Assembly (NCBI GenBank): GCA_002067365.1
Contig: MVRK01000060.1
Location: forward strand, 1 to 43,572
Direction: 5' to 3'
Origin: Methanosaeta sp. PtaU1.Bin060
GTDB lineage: Archaea > Halobacteriota > Methanosarcinia > Methanotrichales > Methanotrichaceae
Length of the DNA: 43,572 nucleotides
Shown here: positions 34,462 through 41,848 of the stretch, one piece after another
How positions within the stretch are numbered: position 1 is the first letter of the stretch
Layout of the letters: each line of letters starts with the position of its first letter
Translations under genes and position numbers: made by a program
Notes under the pieces: generated by a model
What the model saw: only the letters and a program-made list of their open reading frames with translations
Databases searched by the model: none
Told to the model about the DNA's origin: nothing

Positions 34462-35377
34462 GCCAGTGATGTTCACCGGCGGCGTGTACAAGCACGACCT
34501 TGTCATCGAGCTGGTCGAGGACCTCGGAGGCTATGTCCTTCAGAGGAATGTGACCCAGAGCGAGGTAATCCTCTTGCTGTTGGTTCCGACTGAGGACCAG
34601 GCCGCCCTGCAGGCCCTGACAGGCGAGCTCAGGGGCGAGCTGGTGCGTGCGCCGCTGGCGGGAACCGAGGTGGCTGTGGTGACGCCAACCCTCGCGATCC
34701 ATCATCTGCCTCACACCGCCTGCGACATCGCCGAATATCTGCGCAGGCACGGGGCCAAGTCAAATATGATCGGCCTGGCCCGTGGGGTGGGGCGCGATAT
34801 AGCTCAGATCACAGAATACGAGGCTGGACTGATAAACGAGCATGATGCTGTGGTCTTCATCTTCGGCAACTTTGCAGAGTGCATTCGCAAGAAGGAGAGC
34901 CTCTATCGCAACATCAGCGTGCCTGTTGTGGTCACAGGCGGGCCCGAGATGCCGGCGAGCGATCTGCCCTATGCCTTCGAGTACGTTCCTGCGGTCGGGC
35001 GAATCTCTCACCGCGCCAGGAAGGCCACGGAGATCGGCACCCTGGACAGGATAATTGCCGCAGTGGCCAGAGCCCTTGATAGGACCAGGGCTGAGATCGC
35101 CAAGGATCCCCTCACCACCTCGCCGCCGCGCGTGATGGATGCCGTTCGCGAGCAGGTGCCAGAGGTCGAGTACTCCTATTCGCCGCTTCCAATAGCACTC
35201 AACCTGAATGGCGTGAGGGTGAAGCTGCCTTTCGAGGAATACAAGGATGCAGTCGAGGCGGTCACATTCGACGAGGGTGTCCGGCTTAAAGAGATAGCCG
35301 CAATCAAGCCCTCGCGAATGAAAGACTATATACTTGTGAGGATATTGCCCGCCTCTGAGACGGGATTTGTCTTCTAG
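34454..35377 (+). CDS. methanogenesis marker protein 7
   Basis: The 307-residue protein matches marker 7 ([32 protein letters not shown]). It carries two cysteines, in [10 protein letters not shown] and [10 protein letters not shown], which are the obvious candidates for cluster ligation. From memory it is a core subunit of the MCR activation complex. The ATG overlaps the mmp17 stop by 8 bases. It is the last gene of the atwA operon. Confidence 0.9.
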   Translation: [307 protein letters not shown]

Positions 35378-35460
35378 TGCCTTTGGTCGTGTGGCAGCCA
35401 AAAGGGCGGTCGGGACGATTGGGCTCCTGGAAGCAGGACTGTTGGATTCAGGTAGAGATC

Positions 35461-35919
35461 ATGACCTTCGAGGATGAGCTGGATGCCATTCTGGCAAAGG
35501 GAAAGGAGAAGGCGGCAGAGGATATCCTGAAAGCTGTAGAGGGCACCTACGGAGAGGTCCCTTACGTCTTCCATTTCATGAAGGACAGGCCGGAGATACT
35601 GCTCACCAAGATACTGCACATCAATGCTGTCCTGAGAAGTTCGACCCTGGACATGAAGACCATCGAGCTGATCTACATCGCAGTATCGGCTGCGATAAGG
35701 TGCAGCCACTGCCTGAAGCTTCATATCCGCATCGCCTCCAACCTGGGGGTACCTGATGACCAGATCGCTGCGGCCATTTTCCTGGCGGGCAACCTGGTGA
35801 ATGCCTCAGTTCTGGCAACTGCCGCGCGCCACCTGGACGAGGAGGCGGGGATCTGTCGCGCATGCGAGATGGGCAGCGAGCCCTGTGAGATCCACAGAGA
35901 GGGATCGAGGCAGCAATAA
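35461..35919 (+). CDS. carboxymuconolactone decarboxylase/AhpD-family protein
   Basis: The 152-residue protein has the AhpD-like all-helical fold. The signature is RCSHCLKLHIRIASNLG, a CxxCxxxH redox motif at about residues 81-88, followed by DQIAAAIFLAGNLVNASV. In AhpD this pair reduces partner peroxidases. An extra Cys-rich C-terminal tail (ICRACEMGSEPCEIH) is unusual and may bind metal. I chose ATG 35461 because GGTAGAG precedes it; the upstream extension is not conserved. It follows mmp7 by 83 bases, which suggests possible linkage to redox protection of MCR activation. Confidence 0.85.
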   Translation: MTFEDELDAILAKGKEKAAEDILKAVEGTYGEVPYVFHFMKDRPEILLTKILHINAVLRSSTLDMKTIELIYIAVSAAIRCSHCLKLHIRIASNLGVPDDQIAAAIFLAGNLVNASVLATAARHLDEEAGICRACEMGSEPCEIHREGSRQQ

Positions 35920-35983
35920 CGCATCACGATTCAGAAGCTTGCGGATGTACGACCAGATGGCCGGAACATCTTCTTTCGTCTTC

Positions 35984-35990
35984 TTTATAT
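35984..35990 (+). promoter_or_regulatory. putative TATA box of the winged-helix gene
   Basis: TTTATAT lies 33-40 bases before ATG 36024, giving a short leader that contains GGTG. Confidence 0.45.
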
Positions 35991-36023
35991 CGCCGACGAT
36001 GAGATAACATCACGGTGTCGGTC

Positions 36024-36352
36024 ATGAAGGCTTTTCGAGAATCCAAGAGCTGCGAAGAATCCGACCCATCGCGATGGGTCCCAGGCGAGGCGAAGTCATG
36101 GGAGACGCCGGAGGAGCACAGGTTCGCCCTGGAGGTCCTTCAGCTTCGCCTCAGGCGCGAGATCTGAAGTTCCTCGGATCTGGAGCCAGGGCGAAGCAGG
36201 AAGTGGAGAAGGAATTCGATCTGAAGCCGGAGCAGGCGGAGTATCATCTGGCCTTGCTGGAGAAGGCCCTGGTGGTCGAGGGGTCGGAGGGGATTTACGG
36301 GATCACAGCCACAGGCAGGCTGTACCTGGAGAAGGTGGAGGCGAGGCGCTGA
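36024..36352 (+). pseudogene. winged-helix DNA-binding protein, frameshifted
   Basis: The first frame from ATG 36024 reads MKAFRESKSCEESDPSRW and continues to a stop at 36165, ending FALEVLQLRLRREI. The next frame continues LKFLGSGARAKQEVEKEF, then YHLALLEKALVVEG and GITATGRLYLEKVE, an ordinary winged-helix domain. The join falls at GAGATCTGAAG: adding one C (GAGATCCTGAAG) restores LRREILKFLG, the expected recognition region. The whole product would be about 109 residues. This is a one-base deletion or a sequencing error. GGTG and a TATA box support real expression. It lies 113 bases before mscL. Confidence 0.7.
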
Positions 36353-36418
36353 TCCTGCACCATCGAATGTCACTTCTGTCTCTTTCGGCCTTCGACCAAA
36401 AGATTTTATCATCTATTA

Positions 36419-36434
36419 TCTCTTTAATAAGAGA
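36419..36434. promoter_or_regulatory. palindrome over the mscL TATA box
   Basis: TCTCTT-TAAT-AAGAGA is a perfect 6-base inverted repeat whose centre is the likely TATA box of mscL (about 35 bases before the ATG). A bound protein would block TBP, so it is a candidate repressor site. Confidence 0.4.
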
Positions 36435-36465
36435 CAAGGTTTTCGAATCCAACGGGTGAGGGTCT

Positions 36466-36909
36466 ATGAGTTTTGTGGGCGAGTTCAAGGAGTTCGCCAT
36501 GAAGGGGAATGTCCTCGACATGGCGGTGGGCATCATCATCGGCGCAGCCTTTGGAGGGATCGTCAATTCTCTGGTGAAGGATATCATCATGCCGCCTTTG
36601 GGGCTGTTTCTTGGCAAGGTGAACTTCACAGACCTTTTCGTCTCCCTGGACGGGAAGAGCTACGCGTCTCTGGCGGCTGCCCAGGCAGCGGGAGCGCCGA
36701 CCATAAACTACGGCCTCTTCATAAACACGATCATCAACTTCATCATAGTGGCCCTGGCCATCTTCGTCGTGATCAGGCAGGTCAACGCCATGAAGAGGAA
36801 GCCAGCGCCACCCGAGCCGAACACCAAGGAGTGCCCCTACTGCAAGGAGAGCATACCCAAGGCTGCTGTCAAGTGCCCGCACTGCACATCGGATCTGGCC
36901 GTCCATTAG
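36466..36909 (+). CDS. mscL: large-conductance mechanosensitive channel with C-terminal zinc ribbon
   Basis: MscL opens under membrane tension to release solutes during hypo-osmotic shock. The 147-residue protein has the N-terminal helix [23 protein letters not shown]1 at about 16-42 and TM2 at about 84-108, with a periplasmic-side loop between. After the cytoplasmic helix it ends with a zinc ribbon, [19 protein letters not shown], also known in some bacterial MscLs. GTGAGG lies just before the ATG. Confidence 0.95.
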   Translation: MSFVGEFKEFAMKGNVLDMAVGIIIGAAFGGIVNSLVKDIIMPPLGLFLGKVNFTDLFVSLDGKSYASLAAAQAAGAPTINYGLFINTIINFIIVALAIFVVIRQVNAMKRKPAPPEPNTKECPYCKESIPKAAVKCPHCTSDLAVH

Positions 36910-37236
36910 CTCTTTTTTTCCGAAAAGGGATTTTGATCTCCTTTGGATTAAGCCAGCTCGCTGCACCAGCACACTCCGAATAGATTCTGCAGAAATCTAA
37001 GGGCTTGATCGCAGTTAGCCTCGCCGATGATATCCAACGGACGGATGACTGCTTCATAAAGGAGAACTGCCCATGTCCGAGCGGGAGGCGTGTCTTGAAC
37101 TGCCTGTAATCGAATAGTGGTTCGAAGGCGGGAAGAGGCCAAGGCTACAGGGGATCCATGAACTGAAGTCCTTTCTCCACGGGCTGATGGCGTCAAGGTT
37201 TTGATGCCAAAATATCCTTCTTGTGTTTTAAATAAT
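36910..37236. other. 327-bp intergenic region at the edge of the AT-rich island
   Basis: A T7 tract at 36913-36919 probably terminates mscL. The middle has no gene that I can support; a minus-strand open frame through it lacks a ribosome-binding site or recognised family and may be a decayed remnant. The right end becomes AT-rich as the Trypco2 gene begins. Confidence 0.5.
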
Positions 37237-37728
37237 TTATGACCCAACTAAATGAAGCTTTAAATTATGTGTGGTCTCTGATTTCATACCACCTTTAGCA
37301 ATTACTGATATTTTGCCCCCGCTACAGACGATAAAATTAAGTTCAACAGAAGCGTTTTGGAGCTTAAATCTAGGAGCTTCAACAATTGCATTTTTAATTC
37401 CCTGTTCAATTCCCATAATTAGATCTACCAAATTATCTTCTATCTTCTCGTCTCCAAAGAGCTGTACCTCTTCAACAGGGACAAGAGTCAATTCTATCGT
37501 TTGGGTCTCTTCTTTTGAGATATTCCCTTCCAGGCCCAGTGACTTATCCACTATAGGCAATTTTAGCTCCACCCCCCCTTCTTTATTATTATATGCCTTT
37601 AACCTCAAATCCAGCTTTTCGATTTTGACTCCCATCTTGGAGCTATAGGACCTTCGCTCTACCTCTCTGATAGCTTTCTTAACTTTTGATATTATTCCGT
37701 CTATCTGAACTCCAACATCTTCGGGCAT
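37237..37728 (-). CDS. tandem Trypco2-like (trypsin-co-occurring domain 2) protein
   Basis: The 163-residue protein appears to contain two copies of the Trypco2 domain. Copy 1 (about 8-84) has an amphipathic helix (IDGIISKVKKAIREVERR), beta strands around KIEKLDLRLKAY, and the typical end EETQTIELTLVP. Copy 2 (about 99-162) repeats this: LVDLIMGIEQGIKNAIVEA, ASVELNFIV and TTHNLKLHLVG. Trypco domains were described by comparative genomics as adaptors found beside proteases in prokaryotic conflict systems. ATG 37728 has GAGGTG 6 bases upstream; a GTG at 37737 is in frame. It follows the subtilase-TPR gene by 39 bases on the same strand and probably partners it. The domain call is by eye. Confidence 0.65.
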   Translation of the reverse strand: MPEDVGVQIDGIISKVKKAIREVERRSYSSKMGVKIEKLDLRLKAYNNKEGGVELKLPIVDKSLGLEGNISKEETQTIELTLVPVEEVQLFGDEKIEDNLVDLIMGIEQGIKNAIVEAPRFKLQNASVELNFIVCSGGKISVIAKGGMKSETTHNLKLHLVGS

Positions 37729-37767
37729 TCCTTTCACCTCTGGTGCAGTATCAATTCTGGTCAGTTT

Positions 37768-39267
37768 TTAACTCGACGACTGATTTTTCGCCTTCAAACC
37801 TGCTTCATTCAATTTTTTTAAAACTCGTATTCTCTCCTTCGATGCCATGACGAACGAAGGATCTTTTTCAATAGCCTCATCAAGAAATTCTAGTGATTCT
37901 GTATATCTCTTCAATCTGGAAAGGGCTAAACCCTTATTATACCAGTGATCCACGATCGATGGATCCAGTTCTATTGCTCTGTCGAAATATTTTACTGAGG
38001 CATCGTATTCCCCTCTACGCCCCAAAATTCCACCTAAATTGTTATAAGCTTTAGCATTCTTTTTATTAAGTCTAATGGCTTTGTCATAGCATTTTGCTGC
38101 CTCATCATATCGATTGGTTTGCTCGTAGAAGCAACCCATATTGCACCAGGCATCTGATGCGAAATCAAGATTGAGGGGGTAATATTTTCTAATCTCTTCG
38201 GCACAGGATTCAGACTCAAGAGATTCAGTTTGATTCGTCCACGGCAAAGAGGTTACACCTTCAAGTTCCAAGACTTTATCGAAGCATTCAATTGCTTTAT
38301 CGCTTTGTGAAAGGGCCTCTAATGCCATACCCTTGCGATACCAAACATCTCCATCTGTTGGATCAATTGCTATAGCTGCATCAAAAGATTGGATCGCATC
38401 TGCGTACCGTTTCAGACCATAGAAACACAGACCCTGATAATACCAAACCTGATAATGCTGTGGGTCTTTTCCGACCGCTGTATTCAGAGATTTCAAAGCT
38501 TGTTCATATAGACCGTTGCTGAGGGATAAATAGCCTTCATACACGAAGGTCGGAACTAGATATGAGTCAAAGAAATAACTGATTGTAGGGGCGATATCGT
38601 TTGTGAATAATGTTCTATGTTCCTCATTCTCAGATAGCTTTTTCCGATCGACCGCGCCCACTACAATGATCGACTTATGACAATCAGCCGGAAAGTTGGC
38701 TCCAGCTGCTACATTGATTTTAATGTCGTTCTTGATGGCTCGTTCGATGGCGTCGCATACATTCTTTACAGCTTCCGAACAATTGGTCTCTTTGGATAGA
38801 TCTTCTTTTCTCTTAGCAAAGCCAAGAGACATACTAATTGTATGAGCACCTCTATCTACCGCCCAGTTCACGCCTTGGGCTATCCTGTTGATCTGTTCTG
38901 GCAGCGAGGCCCCGTCATTTTCAAAAACCTTGCCGCTTAGAATTGATATATCTGGGTATGTCATGGCCATGATTAGAGTAACTACAGTTCCATGGCCCAT
39001 ATGGTCTTCAATTCCATTACCTGTAAAATCTTCAATTGCTTCCAATCGATTTTTCAAATAAGGGTGTTCTGGCAGGACGCCACTATCTAAAACCGCAGCT
39101 TTGGCTCCTTTGCCTGTATAGCCATGCATTTTATTGATATTAATGGCTGACGATGTGCCTTCATTGAGCATTGGAACGAAATAAATACCACGTTTTTTGT
39201 CAAAAACATCGTCAATCTCTATTCTTGAATTACCGAAAAGCCTTACCTTGGAAGTATCTCCAAGCAT
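37768..39267 (-). CDS. subtilase-like domain lacking the catalytic Ser, fused to TPR repeats
   Basis: The 499-residue protein starts with a subtilisin-like (S8) domain. It has Asp61 in AKAAVLDSGVLPEHP, His92 in DHMGHGTVV, and an oxyanion-type NVAAGANFPAD near residue 191, followed by IIVVGAV. The expected GTSMAxP serine motif is absent: after about residue 230 the chain passes directly into about six TPR units (243-490), for example YYQGLCFYGLKRYADAIQSF and YNNLGGILGRRGEYDASVKY. No signal peptide is visible, so it is cytoplasmic. It is probably a pseudoprotease or needs a partner to act. The gene is AT-rich compared with neighbours and upstream of the Trypco2 gene. Its target is unknown. Confidence 0.75.
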   Translation of the reverse strand: MLGDTSKVRLFGNSRIEIDDVFDKKRGIYFVPMLNEGTSSAININKMHGYTGKGAKAAVLDSGVLPEHPYLKNRLEAIEDFTGNGIEDHMGHGTVVTLIMAMTYPDISILSGKVFENDGASLPEQINRIAQGVNWAVDRGAHTISMSLGFAKRKEDLSKETNCSEAVKNVCDAIERAIKNDIKINVAAGANFPADCHKSIIVVGAVDRKKLSENEEHRTLFTNDIAPTISYFFDSYLVPTFVYEGYLSLSNGLYEQALKSLNTAVGKDPQHYQVWYYQGLCFYGLKRYADAIQSFDAAIAIDPTDGDVWYRKGMALEALSQSDKAIECFDKVLELEGVTSLPWTNQTESLESESCAEEIRKYYPLNLDFASDAWCNMGCFYEQTNRYDEAAKCYDKAIRLNKKNAKAYNNLGGILGRRGEYDASVKYFDRAIELDPSIVDHWYNKGLALSRLKRYTESLEFLDEAIEKDPSFVMASKERIRVLKKLNEAGLKAKNQSSS

Positions 39268-39518
39268 ATGAACACCTTAAATAATCTTCTTTTGAAGACG
39301 GTTCTAATACTACATATAACTTTCTTACATGTTATGAGGCGGCTTAATCTTCGGGCAGCATGTGCCGGTGGCCGAGCCTGACGAAGATCTTTGCCTCGCT
39401 GCTATCCTGCATCTTCCTGTACAGCATTGCAGGTGACCAAGTGAGGGGCCCGCCCGCCAGACTGTTCTGCCGCTAAATAATCTCCGGCATCATCCTTCGC
39501 GCGGCCTGCTTCTTCCCC
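39268..39518. other. intergenic region with a possible gene remnant
   Basis: Next to the subtilase gene the DNA is AT-rich and probably carries its promoter. From about 39,344 composition turns GC-rich. A minus-strand frame at 39344-39427 reads MLYRKMQDSSEAKIFVRLGH and ends HMLPED before a stop. It looks like natural coding sequence but is only 27 codons, so it may be the end of a lost gene. No family is recognised. Confidence 0.35.
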
Positions 39519-40106
39519 TCAATCCCCGCCCCAGCAGCTCCTTTGATGGGCAGTCCTCTCCAGCAGGTCGCAGAGCTTGTTCGCGCTGGCGACCACAGTC
39601 TTCCTTCCGATCCTGTCCTCCGCGGCGGGCCGGACCGCGATGCCTCCGAAGTGGCTGTCGTCTCCCGCCACTATCATACCGTGAATATGCATCCAGGCAT
39701 GGATCGTCTCGATGGCCTTCTCCTGGCCTCCGTTCCTGGACCCGCCCACAGTGATGGCGCAGCCGACCTTATCCTTGAGCTTGAAGCCCTGCCGGCGCAG
39801 AGGTATCGTCCTGTCAAAGACCGCCTTCAGCTGGGCTGTGATGCTCCCGAAGTAGACGGGCGAGGCCACTATCAAGCCGCTCGCGCTCTCGAGGGCCGCG
39901 AGAACCCGGGGCATCTCATCCTCCACCGGGCAGGGCCTGCCCTTGCTGCACTCCCCGCAGTCGGTGCAGAAACCTATCTCAAGGTCGGAGCACAGCAGCC
40001 TCTCTGTCTGAAAGCCTCGCTCCTTCGCCACTGCCAGGGCCTCGCCGAGCAAGAACTCGGTGTTTCCGGCCTTCCTGGGACTGCCTGAGATCCCGACCAC
40101 CATCAT
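39519..40106 (-). CDS. iron-sulfur flavoprotein, NADPH-dependent FMN reductase family
   Basis: The 195-residue protein starts MVVGISGSPRKAGNTEFLL after a few residues, the FMN phosphate-binding loop of the flavodoxin-like fold. A 4Fe-4S type cysteine cluster lies at about 45-60 (CTDCGECSKGRPCPVEDEM), and SPVYFGSITAQLKAVFDRT is the second FMN-binding segment. It matches the Isf family of methanogens, proposed to reduce O2 or peroxide or shuttle electrons from ferredoxin. Several start codons are close together; ATG 40106 has GGGGTG 6 bases upstream. It is divergent from the PRC-barrel gene. Confidence 0.9.
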   Translation of the reverse strand: MMVVGISGSPRKAGNTEFLLGEALAVAKERGFQTERLLCSDLEIGFCTDCGECSKGRPCPVEDEMPRVLAALESASGLIVASPVYFGSITAQLKAVFDRTIPLRRQGFKLKDKVGCAITVGGSRNGGQEKAIETIHAWMHIHGMIVAGDDSHFGGIAVRPAAEDRIGRKTVVASANKLCDLLERTAHQRSCWGGD

Positions 40107-40197
40107 CTTCATCACCCCTAAGAGAGTCTCGCGAGAGATATAATGTTTTTCAGATATCCGGCCATCGCAAAGTTAATATCAAAAACCAATTTTATTT

Positions 40198-40470
40198 ATG
40201 GGATTCAAGATGAATGTAGAGATCACATCTCTCCTGGACATCGAGGTCTACACGCAGGATGGCATCTTCGTGGGCAAGGTGGATGACGTCGTCCTGGACC
40301 CTGAGAAAGGGGCAGTGAGCGGCCTGGCACTCGGCGACGTCAACAAGGACCTCTTCGACCAGAAGGGAAAGGGGATTGTCATACCCTACAGATGGGTCAC
40401 AGCCGTTGGCGACATAATAGTAATCAGGCATCTGACCAGGAATGCAAAGGCAGAGCGCAAGAGCAGCTAG
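40198..40470 (+). CDS. PRC-barrel domain protein
   Basis: The 90-residue protein is a single PRC-barrel: EITSLLDIEVYTQDGIFVGKVDDVVLDPEKGAVSGLAL and IPYRWVTAVGDIIVI. Such proteins occur in RNA processing (RimM-like), photosynthetic centres and, in archaea, cell-division-linked CdpB proteins. The role of this one is not decided by context. It starts at ATG 40198, or at ATG 40210 by comparison. It overlaps thg1 by 29 bases. Confidence 0.9.
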   Translation: MGFKMNVEITSLLDIEVYTQDGIFVGKVDDVVLDPEKGAVSGLALGDVNKDLFDQKGKGIVIPYRWVTAVGDIIVIRHLTRNAKAERKSS

Positions 40471-41161
40471 CAGGGAGATCGCCAGCTGGGAGATCTATTC
40501 GAACCTGCGGGCGCGGGCACCTCTCGTGGTGCGGGCCGACGGTCGCGGCTTCAAGAAGATCCTCGAAGGCTGCAAGAAGCCCTACGATCTGGATTTCGCC
40601 AGGTCCATGGCCGATGCCTCAGCACGGCTCTTTCAAGATTCGGGGCTCGCGCCTGCTCTCGCCTTCACGTTCTCGGACGAGATCAGCATGCTCTTTCTTG
40701 ATGCGCCCTTCGGGGGAAGGCTGGAGAAGATAGACTCTTTGACTGCAGGCTTTCTCTCTGCAGCCCTCTCGCTGGATCTTGAGCGGCTGGTCACCGTGGA
40801 CTGCAGGATCGTTTCGCTCTGCGAGGCGGAGGTCGCGGATTACCTGGCCGCCAGGCAGGACGAGGCGTGGAGAAACCATGTCTTCTCCTATGGCTTTTAC
40901 ATGCTCCTCGGCGATGGCCTCTCTGCCGAGGAGGCGATGGAGCGGCTGCGGGGCATGAGGGAACACGAGATCCACGAGATTGTCTTCCAGAGGGGCATAA
41001 ACCTCGCCAAGACGCCTGCGTGGGAGAGGAGAGGGGTGCTGGTTCACAGAGAGAATGGGAGCGTGGTCCAGGACTGGGAGCCGCCGCTCTTCAAGGATGA
41101 GGACGGGCGGAAGCTTCTTTCTGGAATCATCGGGGAGTTCAAGGGCAGGTTGAAGAACTAA
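40442..41161 (+). CDS. thg1: tRNA-His guanylyltransferase-like polymerase
   Basis: Thg1-family enzymes add nucleotides in the 3'-5' direction to tRNA 5' ends. The 239-residue protein has the catalytic palm motifs VRADGRGFKK (first carboxylate) and FTFSDEISMLF (second), and the HEIHEIVFQRGINL segment. Archaeal members often repair truncated tRNA with Watson-Crick templating as well as adding G-1 to tRNA-His. The ATG lies 29 bases inside the PRC gene, without a strong ribosome-binding site, so the first about 15 residues are uncertain. Confidence 0.93.
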   Translation: MQRQSARAASREIASWEIYSNLRARAPLVVRADGRGFKKILEGCKKPYDLDFARSMADASARLFQDSGLAPALAFTFSDEISMLFLDAPFGGRLEKIDSLTAGFLSAALSLDLERLVTVDCRIVSLCEAEVADYLAARQDEAWRNHVFSYGFYMLLGDGLSAEEAMERLRGMREHEIHEIVFQRGINLAKTPAWERRGVLVHRENGSVVQDWEPPLFKDEDGRKLLSGIIGEFKGRLKN

Positions 41162-41173
41162 ATTCAGAATCGT

Positions 41174-41848
41174 CTATTTCCTGTAGAGCAGCGAGATTCT
41201 GTGCTCGCCCTCGCTGTCGTGCACAATGCAGGCCCCGCCTTTTTTTGGCCTTCCTCTCTCAAAGTCCCTGTAGGCCCTCAAGAGCGAGATGGCCTCGTTT
41301 ATCTCAATGATGCTCCGCTCGATCAGCTTTTCTGCAATCCGTTCAGCCTCAGTCGAGTCGATATCCTCCCCGAGGCCGCGGCATTCGGAGCAGCATAGGA
41401 CTCCCGCATCGAGGTAGAAGGGATAAGTGCTGCATAGCAGGGGCCTGGCCCCGTAGATCCTGCAGCCTGCTGGGGAATGAAACTTGCATGAGCCCGACTC
41501 TTTCTTCAGTCGCCACTCAAGCGTATGAAAATCACCTTCCTTGTCCCACTCCCCGGCAGCCGGAGGCTCGGCGACATCCTGCCAAGCTGCGCCTGTGATG
41601 CTCAGAATGCGCCTGATCTCGAAGGGAAAGAGGACGACGCTGTTCTCATCGCCTGTGCAGCACTCTCCACATCGAAGGCACCGAAATCCGATCTTCTGAA
41701 TCTTAGCAGCCAGATCCTTCCGGGAGATCATCCGCGCCGCATCAATTTGCCTTTGCAGCTCTTTTATCTGCTCCGCTCTCCTGGCGAAGGATTTCTCCGA
41801 GGCTGCATTCTCTGAAGCTTTCTTTGCAGAGCTTCCTTCGGAGATCAT
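41174..41848 (-). CDS. YkgJ-family cysteine-cluster protein
   Basis: The 224-residue protein has the CxxCxxCC signature (FRCLRCGECCTG at about 55-65) followed by further cysteines (CKFHSPAGCRIYGARPLLCSTYPF, CCSEC), typical of the UPF0153/YkgJ family predicted to bind zinc or an Fe-S cluster. The N terminus is a charged helix. I chose ATG 41848 because its ATGA overlaps the guaA stop; an ATG at 41857 is also in frame. It is co-transcribed with guaAA. The function is unknown. Confidence 0.88.
   Translation of the reverse strand: MISEGSSAKKASENAASEKSFARRAEQIKELQRQIDAARMISRKDLAAKIQKIGFRCLRCGECCTGDENSVVLFPFEIRRILSITGAAWQDVAEPPAAGEWDKEGDFHTLEWRLKKESGSCKFHSPAGCRIYGARPLLCSTYPFYLDAGVLCCSECRGLGEDIDSTEAERIAEKLIERSIIEINEAISLLRAYRDFERGRPKKGGACIVHDSEGEHRISLLYRK

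Noticed and set aside
36437-36455. TTCGAATCC-like string resembling a tRNA T-arm
   Set aside because: No matching acceptor, D or anticodon stems surround it; it is the mscL leader.
36948-37247. A 99-codon minus-strand frame after mscL
   Set aside because: No ribosome-binding site and no recognised family; at most a decayed remnant, so I kept it only as a note in the intergenic entry.
39519-40088. 181-codon plus-strand frame opposite the flavoprotein gene
   Set aside because: The minus strand carries clear FMN and Fe-S motifs; the opposite frame is a shadow.
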